From Clostridiales bacterium (lineage in GTDB: Bacteria > Bacillota > Clostridia > Christensenellales > CAG-314), in the NCBI GenBank assembly GCA_004558105.1, contig SFEB01000023.1, forward strand, positions 1 to 16,203: a stretch of DNA of 16,203 nucleotides, written 5' to 3'. The position numbers and the translations under genes were made by a program. Position 1 is the first letter of the stretch. Every line of letters begins with the position of its first letter. Shown piece after piece: positions 1 through 6,317 of this stretch. The notes beneath the pieces are model-generated. The model searched no databases. It saw only the letters and a list, made by a program, of their open reading frames with translations, and was not told where the DNA came from.

Positions 1-1
1 T

Positions 2-328
2 TCTTTAGAAACTTTGATTCAATCTTTATCTTATCTGGAAAAAGAAGAAAAGCCAGATATTCAAAAATTAAAGATTGTGGATTATGACACTGCGATAGCT
101 GAAAATCTTATTACAGCAAGTGATTGTACTAATAATTGGAAACCAGTTAATTCAGATTCTGATGATATGTATCAAATCGTTACAAAAGGCGGAGTATCCT
201 ATTATGTTGTTAAATTTGCGGCAAGCGATAACGGAGATACTTTCAAAATTGAATTGCAAGATGTTACCGTTCAAGTATCGGCATATGATGCAAATGGATT
301 ATTAAAAGCTGTTGCAGTAAAAAAATAA
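2..328 (+). CDS. 3' end of an unrecognised protein gene (5' end outside the window)
   Basis: The reading frame is open from the left edge, so the TTG at 14 need not be the start; only about the last 108 residues are visible. I do not recognise the family. The visible part begins with a charged Lys/Glu-rich stretch. It continues with alternating polar and hydrophobic residues typical of beta strands (for example SYYVVKFAAS and FKIELQDVTVQVSAY) and ends in KAVAVKK. It has no transmembrane segment and no cysteine pair in the visible part. The codons are much richer in A and T at third positions than in the genes to the right, suggesting a different origin or weak codon selection. The gene ends at a strong terminator (388-418) and converges on the TetR gene. 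A secreted or surface beta-rich domain is possible but is only inference. Confidence 0.6.
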   Translation, partial: SLETLIQSLSYLEKEEKPDIQKLKIVDYDTAIAENLITASDCTNNWKPVNSDSDDMYQIVTKGGVSYYVVKFAASDNGDTFKIELQDVTVQVSAYDANGLLKAVAVKK

Positions 329-387
329 TCTAATTGAGTATGAACAAAAATGTTCAAAGACAAAATAAAAAAGTCTATCGACAAATG

Positions 388-418
388 AAAAAAACGCACC
401 CGTGTGGGTGCGTTTTTT
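388..418. terminator. Bidirectional intrinsic terminator between converging genes
   Basis: An 8-bp GC-rich stem, ACGCACCC (394-401) with GGGTGCGT (406-413), closes a GTGT tetraloop. It is flanked by an A-tract on the left and a T-tract on the right. It therefore works as an intrinsic terminator in both directions, ending the gene at 2-328 and the minus-strand TetR gene that stops at 437. Confidence 0.9.
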
Positions 419-436
419 AACTGCTGTTTTTTTTAG

Positions 437-1024
437 TTACTGTATCGTCGTTAGTTCGCGTTCGCCTTTGTTGATTATTCTTACGCAAAGGTCTGCCATG
501 TATTCTTTGGTTTCTTTCATTCCGTCGTTAAGCCAGTTTAAGGCGATTTTTAAAAAAGCGCCTTCGAGAGCCAACAAGGTGTAGTGGTTTTCAACACTGG
601 AAACAGGGTGGATTTCTTCTAAAAAAGATCCTATTTTTACCGTAAAAAGCGCGACGAGGTCGGCTTTTATCAACATTTTGATTGTTGGTGCAAATTTTTC
701 TAACCAGTAAAAACATTCAAAATATAACCGATAGGGGTCGGTTGCGTATTCCAACTTGTCTGCGGCGTCCCAAAGGCGTTCGCCGATATTGTTGGCGATT
801 TCCTGCAAAACGTCTTCTTTGGACGTGTAGTTGCGGTAAAAAGCAGTTCTCGATACGCCCGCTTTTTTTGCCAGTTCCGTTATCGTAATTTTATCAAAAG
901 GTTTATTTTGCGCGAGGTAAATCATTGCGCCGTGTATACATTCTCTCGTAAAGCTGTTGGAGTCGTTATTTGACAAACGGCCCCCGGACGGCGTTTTTTT
1001 ATTTTTTTGAGTTGTTATCTTCAT
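437..1024 (-). CDS. TetR-family transcriptional regulator
   Basis: The protein has 195 residues. An N-terminal helix-turn-helix at about residues 46-66 (ITITELAKKAGVSRTAFYRN) is the classic TetR DNA-binding motif, followed by KEDVL at the start of the helical ligand and dimerisation domain. I chose the ATG at 1024 because it has GGGAGG 5 nt upstream; the longer frame starting at 1084 would begin inside the -35 box of this gene's own promoter. The C-terminal domain (residues about 80-195) has no recognisable ligand signature. The promoter carries a palindrome over the -10 box, so autorepression is likely. The divergent neighbour is the comB-like gene, a plausible but unproven target. The first 25 residues are basic and polar and probably disordered. 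Confidence 0.9.
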   Translation of the reverse strand: MKITTQKNKKTPSGGRLSNNDSNSFTRECIHGAMIYLAQNKPFDKITITELAKKAGVSRTAFYRNYTSKEDVLQEIANNIGERLWDAADKLEYATDPYRLYFECFYWLEKFAPTIKMLIKADLVALFTVKIGSFLEEIHPVSSVENHYTLLALEGAFLKIALNWLNDGMKETKEYMADLCVRIINKGERELTTIQ

Positions 1025-1046
1025 AAAAACCTCCCGTATGCTGTTT

Positions 1047-1066
1047 GATATTACAAGTGTAACATC
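1047..1066. promoter_or_regulatory. Palindromic candidate operator over the tetR -10 box
   Basis: The site reads GAT-N-TTACA-N2-TGTAA-N-ATC, symmetric at 16 of 20 positions. It covers the whole -10 box (1056-1061), so a protein bound there would block transcription. TetR proteins commonly bind palindromes of this size in their own promoters, so the adjacent regulator is the natural candidate. The binding itself is inference. Confidence 0.6.
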
Positions 1067-1084
1067 TGACGGCGTTTTTGTCAA
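1056..1084 (-). promoter_or_regulatory. Sigma-A type promoter of the TetR gene
   Basis: On the minus strand, TTGACA (1079-1084) is followed after exactly 17 bp by TACACT (1056-1061). The -35 is a perfect consensus and the -10 matches in four of six positions. The expected transcript start lies about 25 nt upstream of the ATG at 1024, leaving room for the GGGAGG ribosome-binding site. Confidence 0.75.
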
Positions 1085-1112
1085 TTTTTATAGAAAATCG
1101 ACAGGCAAAGCG

Positions 1113-1135
1113 TTACAAAATCGGATAATTTGTAA
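1113..1135. promoter_or_regulatory. Second TTACA...TGTAA inverted repeat in the tetR-comB divergent region
   Basis: A perfect 7-bp inverted repeat, TTACAAA (1113-1119) and TTTGTAA (1129-1135), is separated by 9 bp. It contains the same TTACA/TGTAA half-sites as the palindrome at 1047-1066 but with wider spacing. It lies between the two divergent promoters, upstream of the comB promoter. It may be a second, weaker site for the same regulator; the altered spacing makes this uncertain. Confidence 0.35.
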
Positions 1136-1156
1136 GCGCATGTTTTATAAAAATTA

Positions 1157-1185
1157 TATACTCTTTAAAAGAACGGTGGTATAAT
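1157..1185 (+). promoter_or_regulatory. Extended -10 promoter of the comB-like gene
   Basis: TATAAT at 1180-1185 is preceded by TGG at 1177-1179, giving an extended -10. The -35 position (TATACT, 1157-1162, 17-bp spacing) is poor, which extended -10 promoters tolerate. The predicted start is near 1192, a little upstream of the GGAGG at 1196-1200. Confidence 0.6.
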
Positions 1186-1208
1186 GGGTATATATGGAGG
1201 TAGGTGAA

Positions 1209-1907
1209 ATGAAGATATCTGTTTTAAAACTGAAAGACGGCGCCCGTCATGCGCGCGGAACGACCGTGATAATCGACGTATTCAGAGCTTTTTCCGTAGA
1301 GGCGTATTTGTTTGCTATGGGAGTAGCGGAAATTGTTCCCGTGGGAGAGCAAAAAACTGCGGAGGAGTTAAAAAAAGCCGACGGTTCGGTTGTTTTGATA
1401 GGGGAGCGGAACGGAATAAAGATTGACGGATTTGACTACGGAAATTCTCCGTCGCAGATTTTAAAGGGCGATCTGGAAGGAAAGAAAGTCGTTCATACTA
1501 CGAGCGCAGGGACGCAGGGCATAGTAAACGCCGTTAATGCGGACGAGATTTTAGTTTGCGGTCTTGTCAACGCACTTGCTACCGCAGAATATATAAAAGA
1601 AAAAAACCCCGAAGAAGTTTCGCTTGTGGCGATGGGGTTAAACGGCGTAACGCCTACGCAGGAGGACGACCTTTGCGCGGAATATATCAAATCGATTTTG
1701 CTCGGCGAGCCGAAAGACCTTTCGGAACAGGTTAAGGCGTTGAGATTTACCGACGGCGCCAAATTTTTCGACCCGCAACGGCAGGAAGTTTTTCCGCAAG
1801 AGGATTTTTGGCTTTGCACCGCCGTGGACAGGTTTGATTTTGCGTTAAAGTACTTTAAAACGCCGGACGGATTGGGAGTCGTTAAAAAGGTGACGGTGTC
1901 AAAATAA
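1209..1907 (+). CDS. comB: ComB-like 2-phosphosulfolactate phosphatase family protein
   Basis: The protein has 232 residues, close to the usual family length. Family landmarks are in order: VIIDVFRAFS (20-29; usually VxIDxLRAT/S), GERNGIKIDGFDYGNSP (65-81), TTSAGTQG (97-104; usually TTTNGTRA) and EDD followed by CAEYI (152-160; acidic metal site). The family enzyme removes phosphate from 2-phosphosulfolactate with magnesium, an early step of coenzyme M synthesis in methanogens. Many clostridia carry homologues with no coenzyme M pathway and unknown substrate. Here the Asn and Arg of TTTNGTRA are Ala and Gln, so the substrate may differ. The start at ATG 1209 is set by GGAGG at 1196-1200; an in-frame ATG at 1194 lies on top of that site. 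No sulfolactate pathway genes are nearby. The family is certain, the reaction is not. Confidence 0.8.
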   Translation: MKISVLKLKDGARHARGTTVIIDVFRAFSVEAYLFAMGVAEIVPVGEQKTAEELKKADGSVVLIGERNGIKIDGFDYGNSPSQILKGDLEGKKVVHTTSAGTQGIVNAVNADEILVCGLVNALATAEYIKEKNPEEVSLVAMGLNGVTPTQEDDLCAEYIKSILLGEPKDLSEQVKALRFTDGAKFFDPQRQEVFPQEDFWLCTAVDRFDFALKYFKTPDGLGVVKKVTVSK

Positions 1908-2669
1908 AAAGTCCGCAGTGGGATTAAAGCGTTTGTTTACGAGACAGTATATTGCCGCCGCAAAACATACCGTCGCAACGATGCAGTTGTACAGCGGATA
2001 AAAACTTATGATTGCCGTCAGCAGCAGTACGAGGCAGATGGCAAGGTAGTGTTTGGCTCGGGTTCTCGCAAAGGCAAAGTAAAAGAAGGTGGAGTCCCAT
2101 TTTGCTTTTTTTGCGGGAAGAGACGGAATGGATTTGTCGTTTTCTTTTAAAAAACGACGGGTGGCGGAAAAGTCGAATACCGAAACCGTTATCGGCAGTT
2201 CCCGCACAGCTTGCCATACGGAAGAGTCTGCTTTGATACAAAAAATTACGATTTTGTCGGCGCCGAGTTTTTTTGCGCGTTTATAGGCGTTAAAAACGTC
2301 CTGAGAGATGATATTAGTCATTCTGAACAACCAGTCGACGAGTATCTTTTGTCGGCTTTCCAGCAGTACGCAGGACTCCGAAATTTGTGTTACCGTATAG
2401 CCTTTTTCTTTAAAGACGTCGGTGAACGGAGAATAATCCGACATTGTCGCAAGAGAATACCTGAGGGCTTTTGCCGACGCGCGGTTTTGACGGTTGGGGA
2501 GTATTTCGGCTCTTTTTTGAGAAACGGAAATAATGACTAAGAGTATAACCGAAAGCAACGCCGACACGCCGTACCTTGCCCAGAGTGGTTGAGAATAAAA
2601 GGACAGCCAGCAAAAGCTCAGAAAAAAGGTTGTAAGGGTTATCAGAATTAAATTAAAGTATTTTGCCAT
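1899..2669 (-). CDS. Four-helix membrane protein with a central soluble, possibly nuclease-like domain
   Basis: I do not recognise a named family. The protein has 256 residues with two hydrophobic helices at the N-terminus (about 5-27 and 33-50) and two near the C-terminus (about 206-224 and 227-245). A soluble domain at about 76-180 lies between them. By the positive-inside rule (basic QKRAEILPNR after helix 2, KHYLA before helix 3) this domain should face the cytoplasm. Its pattern is a beta-hairpin (SESCVLLESRQKILVDWLF), a helix, then GADKIVIFC, a helix, and PITVSVFDF. This resembles the core of Mrr-type restriction-endonuclease-like folds, but the usual E-x-K active-site pair is not evident, so activity is doubtful. 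The 3' end overlaps comB by 9 nt tail-to-tail. The ribosome-binding site is weak. The gene is divergent from nadD-yqeK. Confidence 0.75.
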   Translation of the reverse strand: MAKYFNLILITLTTFFLSFCWLSFYSQPLWARYGVSALLSVILLVIISVSQKRAEILPNRQNRASAKALRYSLATMSDYSPFTDVFKEKGYTVTQISESCVLLESRQKILVDWLFRMTNIISQDVFNAYKRAKKLGADKIVIFCIKADSSVWQAVRELPITVSVFDFSATRRFLKENDKSIPSLPAKKAKWDSTFFYFAFARTRAKHYLAICLVLLLTAIISFYPLYNCIVATVCFAAAIYCLVNKRFNPTADFLF

Positions 2670-2720
2670 AATCCGATTATTGCCGTTTTTTTAAATTTAC
2701 AAACAAAAATCGAAAAACAC

Positions 2721-2749
2721 TTAACAAAACGGCTGTATTTTGTTATAAT
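2721..2749 (+). promoter_or_regulatory. Promoter of the nadD-yqeK operon, placed for a leaderless mRNA
   Basis: TTAACA (2721-2726), a 17-bp spacer and a perfect TATAAT (2744-2749). Only 6 nt (TCAGGT) separate the -10 box from the ATG at 2756, so transcription should begin at or within 1-2 nt of the start codon. Confidence 0.75.
2722..2745. promoter_or_regulatory. Perfect inverted repeat between the -35 and -10 of the nadD promoter
   Basis: TAACAAAA (2722-2729) and TTTTGTTA (2738-2745) form a perfect 8-bp inverted repeat with an 8-bp spacer. It overlaps most of the -35 box and the first two bases of the -10 box. It lies upstream of the transcript start, so it cannot act as an RNA hairpin and would have to act as a DNA operator. 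The half-sites resemble Rex-box halves in inverted order, so it is not a proper Rex site. The cognate regulator is unknown. Confidence 0.45.
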
Positions 2750-2755
2750 TCAGGT

Positions 2756-3880
2756 ATGAAAATAGGATTTTTCGGGGGTACGTTTGCTCCCGCGCACAAC
2801 GGACACGTTAATATGCTTTTAAGCGCGATACGGCAACTGAACCTCGACAAGGTTATCGTTATGCCTAACGGTATTCCTCCTCACAAATATTGTGCTATGG
2901 ACAAAGCCGACAGGTTTAACGTCGCTAAACTAGCTTTCGACGGTATAGAAAAGGTAGAAGTCAGCGATTACGAGTTAAATAAGGACGGAGCGAGTTATTC
3001 TTATCAGACACTGGAGCATCTCAGCACGCTTTATCCCGACGACGATTTGTTTTTTATTATGGGCGGAGACAGTCTGCGGGACTTTCCGCTGTGGGTAAAA
3101 CCGGAGAGGATAGCGCAACTCGCTACGCTGGTGGTCGCAACGCGGGACGGGTCGGTCGACAAGGATTCGTTGTCCGCAGTGCGTAAAGCGTTCGGCGCAA
3201 GGGTGGTGTTTCTGGACTTTCAGCCGATAGCGGTAAGCAGTACGGACGTACGCACGCGCTATCGCCTGGGAATGGACAACGGCGGAAACGTGCCCGAAAA
3301 GGTAAACGAATACGTTTTGGCGAAAGGAATTTTTAAAGACTTTGCCGATAAGGTTGAAAAACTCAGGACTTTACTGGAAGAAAAAAGGTTTGCTCATACC
3401 GTAAGCGTCGTTTACGCAGGTATCGATTTTGCCAAAAGAAACGGCGTGGCGGAAGAAGACGCCTTTTTGGGGTGTTTGTTACACGACTGCGGCAAAAATA
3501 TTCCGCAGGAGGATTGGGGCAAGTACGGTTTCAGCAACAGCGAGGGATTGTTACCGCCCATCGTTCATTGTGCGCTCGGCGTAGAAGTCGCAAAGAAAGA
3601 GTTTTCCGTTACGGATCAACGTATTCTGGATGCCATACGGTTTCACACCACGGCTAAACCCGGAATGAGTCAGTTGGAAAAACTCGTGTTCGTCGCAGAC
3701 AAGGCGGAAAAAAACAGAAAGTATGACGTAACGCGCTATTATAATACTGCTTTAGTCGATCTTAACAAGGCTTTTGAGTACGTTTTGTACGACATGTACC
3801 TGATAGCCGTCGGAAAGTACGGAATAGAAAGGGTTGACAAAATGACGTTGAGCGCATTAAAATATTATAAATTAATATAA
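2756..3880 (+). CDS. nadD: Fused nicotinate-nucleotide adenylyltransferase (NadD) and YqeK HD hydrolase
   Basis: The protein has 374 residues and two enzymes in one chain. Residues 1-195 are NadD, which adenylates nicotinate mononucleotide in NAD synthesis. The nucleotidyl-transferase signature GGTFAPAHNGH is at 7-17 (Ala11 replaces the common Asp) and SSTDVR at 161-166. Residues about 200-374 are YqeK, an HD-domain protein whose Firmicutes members cleave diadenosine tetraphosphate symmetrically. Its metal ligands are visible: His214, His243-Asp244 (LLHDCGK), His271, His297 and Asp315 (VADKAEKNR). In most Firmicutes these are two adjacent genes; here the frame is continuous with no internal stop. 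The start at ATG 2756 is fixed by the signature near the N-terminus, although there is almost no leader for a ribosome-binding site. rsfS follows after 31 nt, the usual order. Confidence 0.95.
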   Translation: MKIGFFGGTFAPAHNGHVNMLLSAIRQLNLDKVIVMPNGIPPHKYCAMDKADRFNVAKLAFDGIEKVEVSDYELNKDGASYSYQTLEHLSTLYPDDDLFFIMGGDSLRDFPLWVKPERIAQLATLVVATRDGSVDKDSLSAVRKAFGARVVFLDFQPIAVSSTDVRTRYRLGMDNGGNVPEKVNEYVLAKGIFKDFADKVEKLRTLLEEKRFAHTVSVVYAGIDFAKRNGVAEEDAFLGCLLHDCGKNIPQEDWGKYGFSNSEGLLPPIVHCALGVEVAKKEFSVTDQRILDAIRFHTTAKPGMSQLEKLVFVADKAEKNRKYDVTRYYNTALVDLNKAFEYVLYDMYLIAVGKYGIERVDKMTLSALKYYKLI

Positions 3881-3911
3881 ATTTGCTAAAAATACTCTCG
3901 GAGGACTAATA

Positions 3912-4265
3912 ATGGAATTGACAGCCAGACAAAAGGTGGATTTGATTTGCAAGGCACTTGCCGAAAAAAAAGCTTTTGACATCAAGGTGATAGAAGTAGC
4001 GTCGTTGACCGACGTCGCCGACTACTTTATCGTATGCAGCGGCAAGAGTATTCCGCAGGTCAGAGCTATTTTCGACAACCTCGAAGAAAAGGCGGAGGCA
4101 GCCGAACTGTTTTGTCGCCACAAAGAGGGGTATCGCGAATGCAGATGGATAGCGGTGGATTACGACAATGTAATCGTGCATATCTTCCACCAGACAAGCA
4201 GGGAGTTTTACCAACTTGACAAGCTTTGGAATAATGGGAATAACGTTATAGATTATAGCGAATAA
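3912..4265 (+). CDS. rsfS: Ribosomal silencing factor RsfS
   Basis: The protein has 117 residues, a typical length. It matches the RsfS/Iojap family throughout: SLTDVADYFIVCSGKS (31-46), then WIAVDYDNVIVHIFHQ (79-94) and REFYQLDKLW (97-106). RsfS binds protein uL14 on the large ribosomal subunit and blocks joining to the small subunit, lowering translation in starvation. The start at ATG 3912 has GGAGG at 3900-3904. The gene follows the NadD-YqeK fusion as in most Firmicutes and is very probably in the same transcript. Confidence 0.95.
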   Translation: MELTARQKVDLICKALAEKKAFDIKVIEVASLTDVADYFIVCSGKSIPQVRAIFDNLEEKAEAAELFCRHKEGYRECRWIAVDYDNVIVHIFHQTSREFYQLDKLWNNGNNVIDYSE

Positions 4266-4287
4266 ATAAACCTAAGAGGAGGAATCC

Positions 4288-4692
4288 ATGGGGAAGTTTA
4301 TTATCAAAAAAACTCCGTCAGGCGCTTTTAACTTCAGTTTGTTGGCGTCAAACAAACAGAAGATCGCCGTTTCCAGCCAGGTCTACACCACCAAGGGCGC
4401 GTGCAAGAAAGGTATGGAAAGCGTCGGTAAAAATGCACAGCGTTGTATTGATGAAAACCGCATCGTCGACCTCACTCTCAAAACGCCCGAAGAAAAAACC
4501 TGTCCCAAATTTGAGATTTATCTCGACAAAGCCGGTATGTTCCGTTACCGTCTCATCGCGCCCAACGGCGAAAGCCTTGCCATAAGCGAGGACGGTTACA
4601 AGTCGAAGAGCAGTTGTATGAACGGAATAAAGAGCGTCGGCGTTAATGCGATGAATTCTCAGATAGAAGATATGACGCTTGCGGATAAATAA
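4288..4692 (+). CDS. Tandem-repeat DUF1508 (YegP-type) protein
   Basis: The protein has 134 residues made of two DUF1508 units: GKFIIKKTPSGAFNFSLLAS...GMESVGKNA (about 2-50) and PKFEIYLDKAGMFRYRLIAP...GIKSVGVNA (about 73-121). Each unit keeps the family pattern: a beta strand, G-x-F-x-F/Y, the segment before the Y-x-(S/T)-K turn, and a final helix with G-(I/M)-x-S-V-G-x-N-A. E. coli YegP is also a two-repeat protein. The biochemical function of the family is not established. AGGAGG lies 5 nt before the ATG. The gene sits 22 nt after rsfS and probably belongs to the same operon. Codon use (many C-ending codons) suggests good expression. Confidence 0.9.
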   Translation: MGKFIIKKTPSGAFNFSLLASNKQKIAVSSQVYTTKGACKKGMESVGKNAQRCIDENRIVDLTLKTPEEKTCPKFEIYLDKAGMFRYRLIAPNGESLAISEDGYKSKSSCMNGIKSVGVNAMNSQIEDMTLADK

Positions 4693-4815
4693 CGTAATAA
4701 ACTTGCTTGTCGTTTTACGAAAGAATGCCTTAACCTCCGTTTTTTGCGGTGGCGGTGGCGTTTTTTGTTTTTTTGAACGTTTTTTTATAATTATTAAATA
4801 TATAAGGAGGAAAAA

Positions 4816-5709
4816 ATGGAAAACGGTTATTATTTTGAGTCGCATGACGGTAAAAGGATTTTCGTCAGAGAATGGACTCCCGACGGGACTCCGGTCGGCG
4901 TCGTTCAGATTTTTCACGGCATGGCGGAGCACAGCGGAAGGTATGCCAAACTTGCGGAATATCTCAACGAATCGGGTTATCTGGTTTTTGCCGACGACCA
5001 CCGCGCGCACGGCAATACTGACAAGGATACGTTGGGTTACTGCGACGGAGATATCTGGAACGACACGCTTGGTGACGAAGAAATTTTAAATAAAAAATAC
5101 CGTGACCTTTATCCGCAATTGCCTTACGTCATACTCGGACACAGTTACGGAAGTTTCCTTCTTCAGGCGTATATCGAGCGTGTGGACAACAGTCTTTTTG
5201 ACGGCGTGATTTTATCGGGAAGCGCGAAAATGCAGGGCGCGCAAGTTACTTTCGGCAAACTTGTCGCAAGTCTGAGTAAAGAGAAAAAGCCCGCGGAGTT
5301 TATTAAAAAGATGAGTTTCGACGCTTACAACAAAAAATTCAGCGAAGGTTCTTTCGTTTCCGGTCTTCAAGAAGAAACAAAACGCTATTACGCCGATGAA
5401 TTTTGCGGATTCGTTTGCAGTAATAACTTTTACAAACGCTTTTTCGGCGGTTTAAAAGGAATATACAGCGCCAAAAATTTAGCAAAAATAAATAGAAGTA
5501 TGCCGATTTTGCTGTTCAGCGGACAACAAGACCCCGTCGGAAATTTCGGAAAGTCGGTAAAAGCTTTATACGATACGTACGTCAAAGCCGGTCTGGCTGA
5601 CGTGAGAATCAAACTTTTTCCGGACAGCAGGCATGAGGTTCTTAACGACGTTTCGGGCGAAGAAGGTCTCATCGTGTTGAAAGAGTTTATAACGGCAATA
5701 AAGAGGTAG
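4816..5709 (+). CDS. Alpha/beta hydrolase, monoacylglycerol lipase / lysophospholipase type
   Basis: The protein has 297 residues of the serine aminopeptidase S33 / hydrolase-4 group. HGMAEHSGRY (34-43) is the oxyanion-hole motif of the PldB/monoglyceride lipase branch. The nucleophile elbow GHSYG (108-112) carries Ser110. The other catalytic residues are most likely Asp239 (GQQDPVG) and His273 (SRHEVLN). It has no signal peptide or transmembrane segment, so it is cytoplasmic. The likely role is release of fatty acid from monoacylglycerol or lysophospholipid; the true substrate cannot be read from sequence. AAGGAGG at 4803-4809 precedes ATG 4816. dtd begins 2 nt after the stop, so the two genes are co-transcribed. 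Confidence 0.9.
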   Translation: MENGYYFESHDGKRIFVREWTPDGTPVGVVQIFHGMAEHSGRYAKLAEYLNESGYLVFADDHRAHGNTDKDTLGYCDGDIWNDTLGDEEILNKKYRDLYPQLPYVILGHSYGSFLLQAYIERVDNSLFDGVILSGSAKMQGAQVTFGKLVASLSKEKKPAEFIKKMSFDAYNKKFSEGSFVSGLQEETKRYYADEFCGFVCSNNFYKRFFGGLKGIYSAKNLAKINRSMPILLFSGQQDPVGNFGKSVKALYDTYVKAGLADVRIKLFPDSRHEVLNDVSGEEGLIVLKEFITAIKR

Positions 5710-5711
5710 TA

Positions 5712-6158
5712 ATGAAGGCAGTGGTTCAACGTGTAAAAAACACATCATTGTCGGTGGAAGGGGAGTTGATTTCTTCTATTGGCTTCGGTCTGGTCGTATA
5801 CTTCTGCGCCGAACAGGACGACAGCGCGGAAATCGATAAGAAAATAGATTTACTGGCTAAAAAAATTTCAAATTTACGTATTTTCGAGGACGAAAACGGT
5901 AAGATGAATTTGTCCGTACAGGACGTAAAGGGACAAATACTTGCGGTCTCTCAATTTACTCTGTGCGGCGAAGTCAGACATGGTAATCGTCCGAGTTTTA
6001 TTTCGGCGATGGCACCGGACATGGCAAAAGAAGGTTATTCCGCTTTTTGCGCCGCTTTACGAAAATACGGAGTTGAAGTGAAAGAAGGTATTTTCGGCGC
6101 CGATATGCAGATAAACCAGCTTAACGACGGTCCCGTTACGATATGGTATGATATTTAG
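5712..6158 (+). CDS. dtd: D-aminoacyl-tRNA deacylase
   Basis: The protein has 148 residues, the normal length. It starts MKAVVQRV as most family members do. The two active-site motifs are present: SQFTL (80-84) with GNRPSF (91-96), and NDGPVT (138-143), whose Gly-Pro enforces chiral selection. The enzyme removes D-amino acids wrongly attached to tRNA, and glycine from tRNA-Ala. Its AGAGGT ribosome-binding site lies inside the end of the hydrolase gene, 2 nt separate the two genes, and translation is probably coupled. In many Firmicutes dtd follows relA; here it follows a lipase-like gene instead. Confidence 0.95.
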   Translation: MKAVVQRVKNTSLSVEGELISSIGFGLVVYFCAEQDDSAEIDKKIDLLAKKISNLRIFEDENGKMNLSVQDVKGQILAVSQFTLCGEVRHGNRPSFISAMAPDMAKEGYSAFCAALRKYGVEVKEGIFGADMQINQLNDGPVTIWYDI

Positions 6159-6239
6159 TCTTTTTACCCTCAAACCGGTTGATTTTATCTTCCTCAATAA
6201 ATAAACCGCCGAAAAATAAAAAAAATCGCATGAAAACAG

Positions 6240-6268
6240 TTGACAATAATTAATATGTTTGCTAAGAT
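6240..6268 (+). promoter_or_regulatory. Promoter of the perR-rubrerythrin operon
   Basis: Perfect TTGACA (6240-6245), 17-bp spacer, TAAGAT (6263-6268). The predicted start is near 6275, immediately upstream of the Fur-type box. The gap between dtd and this gene (6159-6317) holds no other gene; it contains a weak AT-rich hairpin at about 6177-6209 without a T-run. Confidence 0.75.
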
Positions 6269-6280
6269 ATAACCGTAAAT

Positions 6281-6299
6281 AATAATGATTATCGTTATC
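6281..6299. promoter_or_regulatory. Fur/PerR-type operator
   Basis: The 19-bp site matches the classical Fur box (GATAATGATWATCATTATC) at 17 of 19 positions. Read as a 7-1-7 box from 6280 (TAATAAT-G-ATTATCG) it also fits the PerR box at most positions, so the sequence cannot separate Fur from PerR binding. It lies just downstream of the predicted transcript start, where binding would block elongation. The gene it controls is itself a Fur-family regulator, so autoregulation is likely. Confidence 0.75.
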
Positions 6300-6317
6300 G
6301 ATAGTTAAGAGGTAAGT

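Noticed and set aside
4693..4815. Possible terminator and promoter in the T-rich gap between DUF1508 and the hydrolase
   Set aside because: There are T-runs but no stable hairpin. TATAAT at 4786-4791 lacks a -35 at proper distance. The region is more likely read through, though a weak promoter cannot be excluded.
4348..5010. A 220-codon open frame on the minus strand across the DUF1508 gene and the start of the hydrolase gene
   Set aside because: It lies opposite two well-supported genes, has a poly-proline/lysine stretch where the T-rich gap is read backwards, and matches no family. It is a shadow of codon bias.
6177..6209. Terminator after dtd
   Set aside because: The stem is short with a mismatch and a bulge and is followed by A residues rather than T on the plus strand.
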